A stretch of DNA of 64,000 nt from Candidatus Binatia bacterium (GTDB taxonomy: Bacteria > Desulfobacterota > Binatia > UBA9968 > JAJDTQ01): positions 1 to 64,000 of the forward strand of contig JAJEAI010000103.1 of NCBI GenBank assembly GCA_022824205.1, read 5' to 3'. Under the pieces are notes generated by a model. The model was not told the origin of the DNA, did no database searches, and worked only from the letters and a program-made list of their open reading frames with translations. The translations under genes and the position numbers were made by a program. This document shows, piece after piece, positions 8,259 to 17,653 of this stretch. Numbering within the stretch: the first letter of the stretch is position 1; the number at the start of each line of letters is the position of its first letter.

Positions 8259-9033
8259 GCCGGCCCATCGCGACGAGCGCACCGGACAAGGGGCGGCGCT
8301 TGACGGTGGCCAACGACAACTGGGGGGCGACCAGCCTCGCGGCCGTGCTTGCCGTGCTCGAATCCACCTACGCCGTCCTGACCGACGCGTTCGGGACGCA
8401 GCCGGACGCTCCCGTACGGGTAGCTCGATGGGATCGCGACCCACGTGCGCTCCACGACCGGAGACCCTACGAAATACGCCTGAGCGCGCGGGAGCGGCAT
8501 TGGTGCCAGTACGTCTATCAGTTCTCGCGTGAACTCTGTCACGTCATGACCCGTTTCGACCGCTACAAGGAACACAGGCACAACTGGTTCGAGGAAGCCT
8601 TTGCGAGATGGCTTCCCTCTTCGTTCTGCACCGGCTGGCAACGGTCTGGGTCGAGAACCCGCCACCCGACGTCTTCGGCGCTTCCGGCTTTGCGCCAAAC
8701 CACCGGGCCTATGCCGAGAAGATCGAGGCACAGCACCGCGCGGTTCCCGGCGGCGTCCTGCCGGAATGGTTCTCCGAGAACATAGGAACTCTGGAAGCGG
8801 CTCCGTTCGAACGGGACCTCAACGGCGTGGTGACCGTTTCTCTGCTGGATCGGTTCAGGGATGACCCGTCGCTCTGGCGTGGCTGCGGCTGGCTGAACCG
8901 CTGGGACCCGCGGTCAGATGCGACTTTCTCCGACTACCTCGATTCCTGGTCCGCCTGCCTGCAAACGAACGGAATGGAGGACAGGGCGACGACCATCGTG
9001 AGAGAGTTGTTCCTGCCCGACGTTGCCCTCTGA
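8255..9033 (+). pseudogene. Conserved hypothetical gene with a single-base frameshift
   Basis: Starts at ATG 8255 in an ATGA overlap with the ATPase remnant. The first frame runs through RHNWFEEAFARW and then loses sense. A second frame picks up at once with MASLFVLHRLATVWVENPP and continues to 9033. Adding one T in the TTTGCGAG run near 8601 would give FCEMASLF and join them into one 259-residue protein (779 + 1 bases is divisible by three). The family is unnamed to me; the NWFEE-x2-CE-x-ASLF region resembles a metal-dependent helix but no function is known. Either a young pseudogene or a sequencing error. Confidence 0.72.
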
Positions 9034-9075
9034 CGCCTCCGGCCGCCATTCGCCGGCAACGTGTCCCCGGAACCG

Positions 9076-9888
9076 CTACTCTTCCGGCTCCCATACGTCA
9101 TCGTCATCGGGGTCGGCGCCGTACGTGAAATCGAACAGTTGACCGTATCCTTCCACATCGGAAAACACGTGAGCCAAGCCCAGGCCGGCCCACATCATGG
9201 CCTGCATGCTGGTCACCACCGGGACGCCGAGATCACGCTCCAGGCTGTCGATGATGGCCACGCTAGGCATGAGTGCGCCGGTGATCCAGATGCCGTCCGC
9301 CGCCGGATTCGAGAGAAAGAGATCCTTGGCGGCGCGGTAGATCTCCGCCAGCGGCATGGTGGAGACGCCGTAGCGCCGTGACATGGCGGCCTCGTCCGAG
9401 GGCCACAGGGAGCGGTTGGCCACCACCTCGATGCCGGCGTGGCCCACGTACTCGGCGAGCTGCCGGTCCATGGACTCGTCGAACGGCGTCAGCATGACCA
9501 CCCGCTTCATGCCCAGGGTCTCCATGGCGCGGATGCAGGCGCCGATGTCCGTGGCAAAGGGTATGTGGGTCCGGCCCGCCACCTCCGCCAGCAGCTTGTC
9601 CTCGAAGCCCCACCCCCGGGTGACCACCAGCGGCACCCCCGCCTGGATGATGGAATCCACCCGCCGGTCCTCCAGCTCGCCCACCGCCACGTCCATGCGG
9701 CCCACGGCGTCGTCGTACTGCTGCTGGGTCAGCTCGGTGACGTGTAGCGAGGTCATCACGATGGTGACGCCGTCGGGCGCCATCAGATAGAACTCGTAGC
9801 CGTTGTTCTCGTGCCCCGGACTGGGAGTGACGAAGCCGATGCGCGCGCGCCAGCCGTAGGTGGCCCCGAGGGGCGGTGTCAGTGCCAT
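9076..9888 (-). CDS. Asp/Glu racemase superfamily protein (maleate isomerase/arylmalonate decarboxylase-like) lacking catalytic Cys
   Basis: 270 residues from ATG 9888 (GGGAGG upstream). The opening ATYGWRARIGFVTPSPG, the middle MKRVVMLTPF and the late ADGIWITGALMPSVAIIDSL, then LGVPVVTSMQAMMW, follow maleate isomerase and arylmalonate decarboxylase. These enzymes carry a Cys in each half (in the CTS-type strands). Here the first site reads VVTRGWGFE and the second ITGALMPS, with no Cys at either; the only Cys is in DIGACIRAME. The enzyme therefore works differently, has lost activity, or binds a ligand. It is in line with the amidohydrolase upstream on the same strand, with repeat E between them. 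Confidence 0.8.
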   Translation of the reverse strand: MALTPPLGATYGWRARIGFVTPSPGHENNGYEFYLMAPDGVTIVMTSLHVTELTQQQYDDAVGRMDVAVGELEDRRVDSIIQAGVPLVVTRGWGFEDKLLAEVAGRTHIPFATDIGACIRAMETLGMKRVVMLTPFDESMDRQLAEYVGHAGIEVVANRSLWPSDEAAMSRRYGVSTMPLAEIYRAAKDLFLSNPAADGIWITGALMPSVAIIDSLERDLGVPVVTSMQAMMWAGLGLAHVFSDVEGYGQLFDFTYGADPDDDDVWEPEE

Positions 9889-9920
9889 GGTGACCTCCCG
9901 GAAATCAGGGAACCAAGCAG

Positions 9921-10023
9921 GTCCTTCGACTTCGCTCGGCTGCACCACGCTCCGCTCAGGACGAACGGTAATGGAACTCGTTCCCCGTTCGTCCTGAGCG
10001 TAGCGGAGTGCAATCGAAGGACG
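9921..10023. repeat. Inverted repeat of the TTCGACTTCGCT family, copy E
   Basis: GTCCTTCGACTTCGCTC on the left and GAGTGCAATCGAAGGAC on the right form long imperfect complementary arms, with inner complementary parts CGCTCAGGACGAACGG and CCGTTCGTCCTGAGCG. It fills the gap between two same-strand genes. Copy F is similar and copy G is partial. Confidence 0.88.
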
Positions 10024-10044
10024 CAAATCCGCTGCCCCCGGATC

Positions 10045-11166
10045 TTACAGCGCGTACAGCCGCCTGGGGTTGGCGTCCAGGATCGCGTCCTTGTCGGCGT
10101 CGGAGATGTCCGTGCGCTCCCGCAGCATGCGCGCGGCGAAGCGCTCCCGGTCGCCGTGGGGCATGTCCGTCCCCATGACGATCTGGCCTTGCCCCACCTC
10201 GGCCATCACGTGCGGCAACAGGGAGTCCTCGATCTCGGCGCTGAAGAAGAGGTTGCCCTTTTCGACGTAGTCCATGGCGGGCAGCGCCTGCTTGGGAACG
10301 CACTCGGGGATGAACTTGAGCAGCAGCTCGCCCTGGTTCTCGTAACGGTGCTTCAGGCGGTCGAGCATGAACGGCACCCACATGCACCCTGCCTCCAGGA
10401 ACACCGTCCGCATGGCCGGGAAACGGTCGAGGATGCCGCCGGCGATGAGCGAGGTGCACGCCATCAGCACCGGCATGTGGAAGGCGATGACGCCGGAGGG
10501 ATAGATGTGCGAGTAGAGGTTGTTCACCGATGGGCAGGACCAGCCCACGTGAACGCCCAGCGCGAGGTTGTTTCCCTCCACCGCTTCGTAGAACGGCAGC
10601 AGCGCGTCGTCGTCGAGCAGCCGGTCTCCCGCGGTCCCCAGCACCATGACGGACACGGCTCCCAGGCTCGCGGCCTCGTTCACCGAGCGCACGGCGCCGT
10701 CCACGTCGTCGAGGTTCACCACCGCGGCCCACTTGAGGCGGTCGTTGCCGCTCAGCCGGTCACCCAGCCAACGGTTGTACGAGTCGCACAGAGCGGTGGC
10801 CAAGGGAACGTTGTCGGTCAGCGGATAGGCGAGAAAGAGCGTCGTGTACACCACCTGGACGGCGATCTCCTCCTCGTCCATGATCGCCAGCCGCTCGGGG
10901 ATGTTGGTGAGCTCCTGACTGCCGACGCTGTCCACCTTGCCCACCGAGTGCTTCGCAAGTTCGCCGTTGATGGTCAGGGGCGTTCCCAGGTTGTTGCAGC
11001 CCCGGCCCACCCGGCGCGGGAAGAGTTGCTCGTCGATCATCCAGTAGGCCATGCCGTCCACGCCCACCACCCGGGGCTTCTGGCCGCGGAAATTGGGGTC
11101 CAGGTACTTGTCGTCGAAAGTCTCCAGGCACTCTTCCACGTGGCCGTCGGCGTCTACGCAGTCCAT
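10045..11166 (-). CDS. Amidohydrolase-2 family metal-dependent hydrolase/decarboxylase
   Basis: 373 residues from ATG 11166. It carries the marks of PF04909 (the ACMSD/gamma-resorcylate decarboxylase group, TIM barrel, one divalent metal): N-terminal DADGHVEE (D-x-H-x2-E rather than H-x-H), a central ALGVHVGWS with a metal-binding His, and a C-terminal VMGTDMPHGDRERF with the catalytic Asp. The LDRFPAMRTVFLEAG-x-W-V-P-F strand is typical. Two paralogs of nearly equal length are at 20698 and 23994. Substrates of this subgroup are mostly unknown; decarboxylation or ring-acid hydrolysis is likely. Confidence 0.88.
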   Translation of the reverse strand: MDCVDADGHVEECLETFDDKYLDPNFRGQKPRVVGVDGMAYWMIDEQLFPRRVGRGCNNLGTPLTINGELAKHSVGKVDSVGSQELTNIPERLAIMDEEEIAVQVVYTTLFLAYPLTDNVPLATALCDSYNRWLGDRLSGNDRLKWAAVVNLDDVDGAVRSVNEAASLGAVSVMVLGTAGDRLLDDDALLPFYEAVEGNNLALGVHVGWSCPSVNNLYSHIYPSGVIAFHMPVLMACTSLIAGGILDRFPAMRTVFLEAGCMWVPFMLDRLKHRYENQGELLLKFIPECVPKQALPAMDYVEKGNLFFSAEIEDSLLPHVMAEVGQGQIVMGTDMPHGDRERFAARMLRERTDISDADKDAILDANPRRLYAL

Positions 11167-11377
11167 TTCTCACCTCCATCGATTCACGGTACATTGACTC
11201 GTCGTCCTGTCCGGGAGGACAAGACAACGAACAACATTGAAGGCGCCGCGGTGTGTTGTCAAGCAGCCCGCCGCGGACAAAACGGCCCATGGCACAGCGG
11301 ACCGGCCATGCCATGGCTCGCCGGGGGCGGGTGTCAACCTCGTCCGCGGCGCGATCTCCTCCGAGGGAGTCCTTCCA

Positions 11378-12748
11378 ATGAGCGAACCCGATACGAACGT
11401 AACCCAACGGCTGGCGGAATGGGTCTGTGGATCGGTCTTCGACGCCGTCCCCGACGCCGTGCGCGACGAAGCCGCGCGCACGCTGCTCAACTGGATGGGT
11501 TGCGCCGTGGGGGGATCGCGCCACGAATCCGTAGACATCACGCTGCGTGCGCTGGGCCCCTTCATGGGACAGCCCCAAGCGTCGGTGCTGGGCCGGACGG
11601 AGCGCGTCGATGTGCTGCACGCAGCGCTGCTGAACGGCATCGGCTCCCACGTGTTCGACTTCGACGACACGCACCTTCAGACCATCATTCATCCCGCGGG
11701 GCCGGTGGCGTCGGCGCTGGTGCCGCTGGCCGAGCACCGGCCCGTGTCCGGGCGCGACTTCCTGCACGCGCTGATCCTCGGCGTCGAGGTGGAGTGCCGC
11801 ATCGGCAACGCCGTCTACCCGGACCACTACGACGTGGGCTGGCACATCACCGGCACCGCCGGGGTGTTCGGCGCCGCCGCCGCCGCGGGACGGCTGCTGG
11901 GACTGGACGTGCAACGCATGTGCTGGGCGCTGGCGGGCGCCGCCACCCAGGCCGCCGGCCTGCGGGAGATGTTCGGCACCATGCTGAAACCCTTCCACAT
12001 CGGACGCGCCGCGCAGAACGGCCTGGCCGCCGCGCTACTGGCCGCCGAGGGACTCACCGGTTCCGAGCGCGCCCTCGAGGCGCCGCGCGGCTTCGCCCGG
12101 GTGCTGTCCACGAAACAGGACTTCGGTGCCATCCGCGACGGCCTGGGCGACAGCTACGAGACCCTGCTCAACACCTACAAGCCCTACCCCTGCGGTGTCG
12201 TGATCCACCCCAGCCTCGACGGCTGCATCAGCCTGAAACGGCGGCACGGGCTCACGGGCGACGATATCGAGTCCGTGGAACTGCGGGTGCACCCGCTGGT
12301 GCTGGAACTCACCGGCAACAAGACCCCGGAGACCGGACTGCAGGGCAAGTTCAGCGTGTACCACGCGGTGGGCGCCGCCCTCGTGCTCGGACGCGTGGGT
12401 GTCGCCGAGTTCACCGACGAGGTCGTGCGGGACCCCCGTGTGATGGCCGTGCGCGACCGCGTCTCGGCGGTGGCGGACAATCAGGTCCGCGAAGCCGGCG
12501 CCGTGGTCACGATTCGGCTCAAGGACGGACGCACCCTCGAGGAGGTCGTCGAGCAATGCTCGGGCAGCCTGGAATGTCCGCTGTCCGACGAGGACATGGA
12601 CGCCAAGGTCCACGCCCTCGCCGATCCGCTGCTGGGGAGGGCGGCAGCCGGGGAGATGATTCGCGCCTGCCGAACGGTGGTGGAGTTGGACGATGCGAGC
12701 GCCCTCGCCCACAGCGCCACACCGAAGGAGAACCACGGGCGGAGTTAG
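11378..12748 (+). CDS. MmgE/PrpD family protein (2-methylcitrate dehydratase-like)
   Basis: 456 residues from ATG 11378 (GAGGGAG upstream), the normal length of the family, which dehydrates or isomerises methylcitrate-like or itaconate-like acids. Seen in order: LLNWMGCAVGGSRHESVDI, the HVFDFDDTH motif near residue 90, GWHITGTAGVFGAAAAAGRL, and KPYPCGVVIHPSLDG with the conserved Lys-Pro-Tyr near residue 267. It is transcribed away from the amidohydrolase across a 211-base gap that must hold both promoters; no box is obvious there. It stands alone, with none of prpB, prpC or acnM beside it, so a methylcitrate role is doubtful. Confidence 0.9.
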   Translation: MSEPDTNVTQRLAEWVCGSVFDAVPDAVRDEAARTLLNWMGCAVGGSRHESVDITLRALGPFMGQPQASVLGRTERVDVLHAALLNGIGSHVFDFDDTHLQTIIHPAGPVASALVPLAEHRPVSGRDFLHALILGVEVECRIGNAVYPDHYDVGWHITGTAGVFGAAAAAGRLLGLDVQRMCWALAGAATQAAGLREMFGTMLKPFHIGRAAQNGLAAALLAAEGLTGSERALEAPRGFARVLSTKQDFGAIRDGLGDSYETLLNTYKPYPCGVVIHPSLDGCISLKRRHGLTGDDIESVELRVHPLVLELTGNKTPETGLQGKFSVYHAVGAALVLGRVGVAEFTDEVVRDPRVMAVRDRVSAVADNQVREAGAVVTIRLKDGRTLEEVVEQCSGSLECPLSDEDMDAKVHALADPLLGRAAAGEMIRACRTVVELDDASALAHSATPKENHGRS

Positions 12749-12939
12749 CAGCCGGCTCCGCGGTCCCCGTTGCGAGACGCGCCATGATACCCCGAACCCG
12801 TCGCTGCCGCGAAACAGGTTGTGTCAAGACACCACTCGGTCTGGAAACAGCACGCCCCCCAAGACGTCGTTGATATGAAAACAGAATCTTGTACCGTGAA
12901 TTCAGGCAGTTACAGACGTTCGTCTTCATCATTCCCGGC

Positions 12940-13057
12940 CCTCCAATACGTCATTCCCGCGGAAGCGGGAATCCAGGGGTGGTTGTGTGGCGGCCCCATT
13001 ACCCCAGGCCCCACCCCGCCTGGATTCCCGCTTTCACGGGGAATGACGTATTGGAGG
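12940..13057. repeat. REP-like long inverted repeat, copy B
   Basis: Outer ends CCTCCAATACGTCATTCCCG and CGGGAATGACGTATTGGAGG are perfect complements, with the internal hairpin CCCGCGGAAGCGGG as in copy A. The conserved side block (reverse of TCTTGACACAACCTGTTTCG) is upstream at about 12811-12833. A further half arm, TTCCCGCTTCCGCGGGAATG, is at 13107-13126. The whole 424-base gap 12749-13172 is repeat sequence with no gene. Confidence 0.92.
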
Positions 13058-13172
13058 GGTCTCTGCCTCGTGAGTCTCGACACGGCCTGGCAGGCGAGAG
13101 TCCGTCTTCCCGCTTCCGCGGGAATGACGGATCACACCCTCTGGCCACTTCCGCCAGCTTGGGGAGAATCCC

Positions 13173-14683
13173 ATGTCCGACCACTACGATGTCATCATCA
13201 TCGGCGGCGGCTCCGGCGGCTGCGTTGCCGCGGCGCAGCTCACCGAAGACCCGCGCCGCAGGGTGTTGCTGTTGGAGGCCGCGCCGGACCCGCGACCGAT
13301 CCCGGAAACCATCCGCCTGGCCAGCGCGCGGGACCGGGTCTGGCTGGAGACCGCTTACGTCGACATGGTCCCCGTGGTGCGGCCCGTCGACGGCAGCCCG
13401 TTCCGCTCCCTGGCGGGAAAGATCATGGGCGGGGGCTCTTCGGTCAACGCCATGGCCTGGGTGTGGCCGACCCGCCATGACATGGACCGGTGGGTGGCGG
13501 CGGGGAATTCCGACTGGTCCTGGGACACGGTCCACGGAGTCCTGAAGCGCATCGAAGCGGACCAGGACTTCCCGGACGACCCGGACCACGGCCACGCCGG
13601 ACCTGTCTACGTCAAGCGTCCCTTCAGCCTGGACTCGGACCTGTCCCCGGTGGTGCGAGCCTGTATCGACGGCGCCGTCGAAATGGGCCTGCCGCGCCTC
13701 CCCGACACCAACGTCCCCGACCCCGTGGGCGTGGGGCCGGGGGTTTCCAACATCAAGGACGGCGTACGCCAGTCCGCGGTGGTGAGCCATCTCGAACCGG
13801 CACGGGAGCGTCCGAACCTCACCGTCAAGGCGGAGGCACCGGTGCTGGGCTGACCCTGTCGGGCAGCCGCGTGGAAGGCGTGCGTTACGAGAAGGACGGC
13901 CGCCTCCACACAGACACCGCGGGCCAAGTGGTTCTGGCCGCGGGCGCGTACCGTACCCCCCAGCTCCTCATGCTGTCGGGTATCGGCCCGGCCGCGGAAC
14001 TGGAACGGATGGGCATCGAGGTGACCCACGGGCTTGAGGGCGTCGGAGGAAATTTCCAGGACCACGCCGTGGTCCACGTGACCTTCGAGGCCGCCATGGA
14101 CTTGGAGGTAGCGTGGACCCTGTCGAGGCTCCGTCTCATGGCACGGACCTCCCCGGGCATGGATCACGGCGACTTCAGCGCTTCGCTGCGGCCGCCCACC
14201 AGGATCGAGGGCGTGGGGACGCTGCTGCCCTTGTCCGTTCAACTGCTCGAGCAAGAAGCGTCGGGACGAATTCGCCTACCGAGCCTGGATGCCAGGGATT
14301 TCCCCGTCGTGGAGACAGGACTGCTGGAAGACCCGAAGGACGTGGAGAGGATGGTGGCGGCCATGGAGTTCCTCCGGGACCTCGCCCGGACGGCGCCGAT
14401 GCGCGAGTTCTACGGCGCGGTGCGCAATCCGGCGCCCCACGAGGACTGGGCGACCTTCGCCCGCTCAACCTACGACAGCTACCACCACGCCTCCGGTACC
14501 TGCAGGATGGGACCGGCGGACGACCCCGCCTCGGTGGTGGACCAGCGCCTGCGCGTCCATGGGCTCGACAACCTGTGGGTGGCCGACGCCTCGATCATGC
14601 CCGAGGTAACCCACGCCAACACCAACGCCACGGTCTACGTGATCGGCGAACGGGTGGCCGAGTTCCTGAGCAGCGCGGGGTAG
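13173..14683 (+). pseudogene. GMC-family FAD oxidoreductase, broken by a one-base deletion
   Basis: The first frame gives SDHYDVIIIGGGSGGCVAAA (FAD-binding) and runs to a TGA at 13851. The rest, from LTLSGSRVEGVRYEKDG to HASGTCRMGP and NLWVADASIMPEVTHANTNA, is in the next frame and ends at 14683. The tandem paralog at 15153 reads GGGCCTGACC where this copy reads GGGCTGACC. One restored C gives 1512 bases, exactly the paralog's length, so a single base is missing at 13850/13851. All catalytic parts are otherwise intact, so this is very recent inactivation or a base-calling error. GMC enzymes oxidise alcohols, choline-like or sugar substrates. Confidence 0.9.
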
Positions 14684-14738
14684 GAACCTGTCCTGACTCC
14701 CAATGTTGCAAAAAAGTTTGTGATCCGCGGCAAGCCCT

Positions 14739-14850
14739 ACGATCGTCATTCCCGCGAAAGCGGGAATCCAGGGGTGGAGAGGGGCCAACTGGGCGGCCTC
14801 CCCGCCCACGCGCCGCCTGGATTCCCGCTTTCGCGGGAATGACGATTCGT
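14739..14850. repeat. REP-like long inverted repeat, copy C
   Basis: Arms CGTCATTCCCGCGAAAGCGG and its reverse, ending AATGACGATTCG, surround a G/C-rich centre. It lies in the gap between the two GMC genes. 14851-14999, between this repeat and copy F, is more AT-rich and shows no gene. Confidence 0.92.
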
Positions 14851-14999
14851 GAGATTCCGGATAACCCTACTCCTCACCTACAGTGACATTCCCCAACAAT
14901 ACCCCTCCGCCCTTCCAAACCCCATCCCGCTTGTCTCTCGGGCCTCTCCATACTTCCGGCTTCTGCAACATTGAGGCTAATAGGCTATGGAAGACATGG

Positions 15000-15106
15000 T
15001 CGGCGCCCTTCGACTTCGCTACGCTCAGGGCGAACGGTTGAGTTCGGGAATCCTGATGAAAACCCGGTCGCCCCGAGCGTAGCGAAGCGAAGTCGAAGGG
15101 CGCCGA
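15000..15106. repeat. Inverted repeat of the TTCGACTTCGCT family, copy F
   Basis: TCGGCGCCCTTCGACTTCGC at the left end is the near-complement of GCGAAGTCGAAGGGCGCCGA at the right end. The inner CTACGCTCAGGGCGA and TCGCCCCGAGCGTAG also pair, with one mismatch. It ends 46 bases before the intact GMC gene. Confidence 0.9.
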
Positions 15107-15152
15107 CCCGAGTCAGACGAAGTCTTCAACAGCCTGCTACAAGGAGGAACCC

Positions 15153-16664
15153 ATGTCCGATCACTACGACGTCATCATCATCGGCGGCGGCTCCGGCGGC
15201 TGCGTGGCCGCGGCTCGGCTGAGCGAGGACCCGCGCCGCAGGGTGCTGCTGCTGGAGGCCGCCGCGGACCCGCGGCCGGCGCCGGACAACGTGCGGCTGG
15301 CCAGCGGCCGGGACCGGCTCTGGCTCGAGAGTCCCCACATCGACACGTTGGCCGTAGCGCGGCCCATCGACGGAAGCCTGTTCTACCCCATGGCCGGGAA
15401 GATCATGGGCGGAGGCTCGTCCGTCAACGCCATGGGCTGGGTGTGGCCCACGCGCCACGACATGGAGCGTTGGGTGGCGGCCGGCAATCCCGACTGGTCC
15501 TGGGACACGGTCCACGGCGTGCTGAAACGCATCGAAGCGGACCAGGACTTCCCCGACGACCCCGACCACGGCCATGCCGGCCCGGTTTACGTGAAACGCC
15601 CTTTCGGACTGGACTCGGACCTCGCCCCGGTGGTCCGGGCCTATATCGACGGCGCCGCCGAGATGGGCATCCCGCGCCTGCCCGACACCAACCTCCCGGA
15701 TCCCGTGGGCGTGGGCCCCGGGGTCTGCAACATCAAGGACGACGTCCGCCAATCCGCGGTGGTGAGCCACCTCGATCCGGCGCGCGGGCGTCCGAACCTC
15801 ACCATCAAGTCGGAAGCGCTGGTGCTGGGCCTGACCCTGTCGGGCAGCCGCGTGGACGGCGTGCGTTACGAGAAGGACGGCCACGTCCACGTGGACACCG
15901 CCGGCCAAGTGGTGTTGGCGGCGGGCGCCTACCGCAGCCCGCAGCTCCTGTTGCTGTCGGGCATCGGCCCGGCCGCGGAGCTGGAGGGCCTCGGCATCGA
16001 GGTCGAACACGCGCTGGACGGCGTGGGAAGGAACTTCCAGGACCACGCATCCATCCACATGACGTTCGCGGCTGCCAGGGAATTCGAGGTGGACTGGACC
16101 CTGCCGAGGCTCCGGCTCATGGCCCGGAGCGCCGCCGACCTGGACCACGGCGACTTCAGCGTCACCCTGCGCCCGCCCACGCAAATCCAGGACGTCGGCT
16201 CGCTGCTCCCCATGTCCGCGCAACTGCTGGAGCAGGAAGCACCCGGGCGGGTCCGCCTCAACAGCACCGACCCCAAGGACTATCCGGCCGTCGAGACCGG
16301 ACTGCTGGAGCATCCCGCGGACGTGAAGAAGATGGTCGCCGCCATGGAGTTCATTCGCGACCTCACCCGGACCTCACCCATGCGGGATTTCTACGGCGAG
16401 TTGCGCAACCCCGGGCCGGCGGAGGACTGGGCGACGTGGGCCCGCTCGACCTACGACAGCTATCAACACGCCAGCGGCACCTGCAAGATGGGGCCGGCCA
16501 ACGATCCCGCCGCGGTGGTGGACCAGCGGCTGCGGGTCCACGGCCTGGACAACCTGTGGGTGGCCGACGCCTCGGTCATGCCCGAGGTGGTGCGCGCCAA
16601 CACCAACTCCACGGTGTATGTGATCGGGGAACGGCTGGCGGAGTTCTTGGGGAGCGCGGCGTAG
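15153..16664 (+). CDS. GMC-family FAD-dependent oxidoreductase (intact tandem copy)
   Basis: 503 residues from ATG 15153, preceded by AAGGAGG. The N-terminal Rossmann motif IIIGGGSGGCVAAARL binds FAD and LLLEAAADPR follows. GKIMGGGSSVNAMGWVWPTR is GMC signature 1, and AAGAYRSPQLLLLSGIGPA (about residues 255-275) is signature 2. The C-terminal YDSYQHASGTCKMGP holds the first active-site His near residue 438, and VVRANTNSTVYVIGERLAEF the second region (Asn). It is the parent or twin of the broken copy upstream. Oxidation of a primary alcohol to an aldehyde, with O2 or another acceptor, is the family reaction; the substrate is unknown. Confidence 0.95.
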   Translation: MSDHYDVIIIGGGSGGCVAAARLSEDPRRRVLLLEAAADPRPAPDNVRLASGRDRLWLESPHIDTLAVARPIDGSLFYPMAGKIMGGGSSVNAMGWVWPTRHDMERWVAAGNPDWSWDTVHGVLKRIEADQDFPDDPDHGHAGPVYVKRPFGLDSDLAPVVRAYIDGAAEMGIPRLPDTNLPDPVGVGPGVCNIKDDVRQSAVVSHLDPARGRPNLTIKSEALVLGLTLSGSRVDGVRYEKDGHVHVDTAGQVVLAAGAYRSPQLLLLSGIGPAAELEGLGIEVEHALDGVGRNFQDHASIHMTFAAAREFEVDWTLPRLRLMARSAADLDHGDFSVTLRPPTQIQDVGSLLPMSAQLLEQEAPGRVRLNSTDPKDYPAVETGLLEHPADVKKMVAAMEFIRDLTRTSPMRDFYGELRNPGPAEDWATWARSTYDSYQHASGTCKMGPANDPAAVVDQRLRVHGLDNLWVADASVMPEVVRANTNSTVYVIGERLAEFLGSAA

Positions 16665-16695
16665 GCACCGGCGGCTGCCCGCAGTGCGATGCATT

Positions 16696-16722
16696 GACAG
16701 GCGGGTTTGAAACCCTCCTGTC
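16696..16722. repeat. 27-base palindrome downstream of the GMC gene; left inverted repeat of the toxin-antitoxin block
   Basis: GACAGGCGGGTTT pairs with GAAACCCTCCTGTC apart from one mismatched pair. It may end GMC transcription, though no T tract follows. Its first 18 bases, GACAGGCGGGTTTGAAAC, recur inverted at 17593-17610 with one change, so the two copies bracket the DUF433/DUF5615 pair. Confidence 0.7.
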
Positions 16723-16728
16723 GGTTGA

Positions 16729-17103
<375 letters not shown>

Positions 17104-17106
17104 GGA

Positions 17107-17469
17107 ATGGCCCAAGTGCGGTTCAAGCTAGACGAAAACCTCCCCACGGAAATGGCGGATTTGTTCAATGGGGCAGGCCATGATGCGGTCACCGTTCTCG
17201 ATGAGCAGCCGGGCGGTGCAAGCGATCCGGATCTGGCGAACGTCTGCGTCCAAGAAGGCCGCGCCATCGTGACGCTCGATGGTGACTTTTCGGATATCCG
17301 AACGTACCGGCCCGGCGCATATCCGGGAATCGTCGTGTTTCGACCGAACAATCAAGCACGAGACCATCTTCTGGAAATTGGAGCACGGTTTCTTCATCGG
17401 CTTTCCACCGGTTCCCTCGACGGCCAACTCTGGATCGTTGAGGAATCGAGGATTCGGGTGCGTGATTGA
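17107..17469 (+). CDS. DUF5615 PIN-like protein (putative toxin)
   Basis: 120 residues. The KLDENLPTEMADLFNGAGHD start with its acidic D-E pair, the SDPDLANVCVQEGRAIVTLD-G-DF strand with the second acidic cluster, and PGIVVFRP are hallmarks of the DUF5615/Mut7-C PIN-like fold. The conserved Asp residues suggest a metal-dependent RNase, though activity is proven for few members. The three-base spacing from the DUF433 gene shows co-translation. The module stands between inverted 18-base repeats. Confidence 0.92.
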   Translation: MAQVRFKLDENLPTEMADLFNGAGHDAVTVLDEQPGGASDPDLANVCVQEGRAIVTLDGDFSDIRTYRPGAYPGIVVFRPNNQARDHLLEIGARFLHRLSTGSLDGQLWIVEESRIRVRD

Positions 17470-17592
17470 AGTAGTCCATTCGACTCGATTTCGGACCTTC
17501 AGATATCAGACTTATTCGAGCGCCGGGTTGACCCGTAGTTGGTTCCGGTGCGTTTAACTTGAGCTTCTTGTAGGGGATAACAAGACGGCCAA

Positions 17593-17610
17593 GTTTCAAA
17601 CCCGCCCGTC
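17593..17610. repeat. Right inverted copy flanking the toxin-antitoxin pair
   Basis: GTTTCAAACCCGCCCGTC is the reverse complement of 16696-16713 with one mismatch. The rest of 17470-17653 is a gap with no visible gene. Confidence 0.7.
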
Positions 17611-17653
17611 CGGCTTCAGCGGTGAAATTCGCGCCCCCTGGCGCCGTGTTGCA

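Noticed and set aside
9811-12873. A 1020-codon plus-strand open frame
   Set aside because: It is antisense to the racemase-family and amidohydrolase genes and then out of frame over MmgE/PrpD; composition is Arg/Gly/His-rich with no motif.
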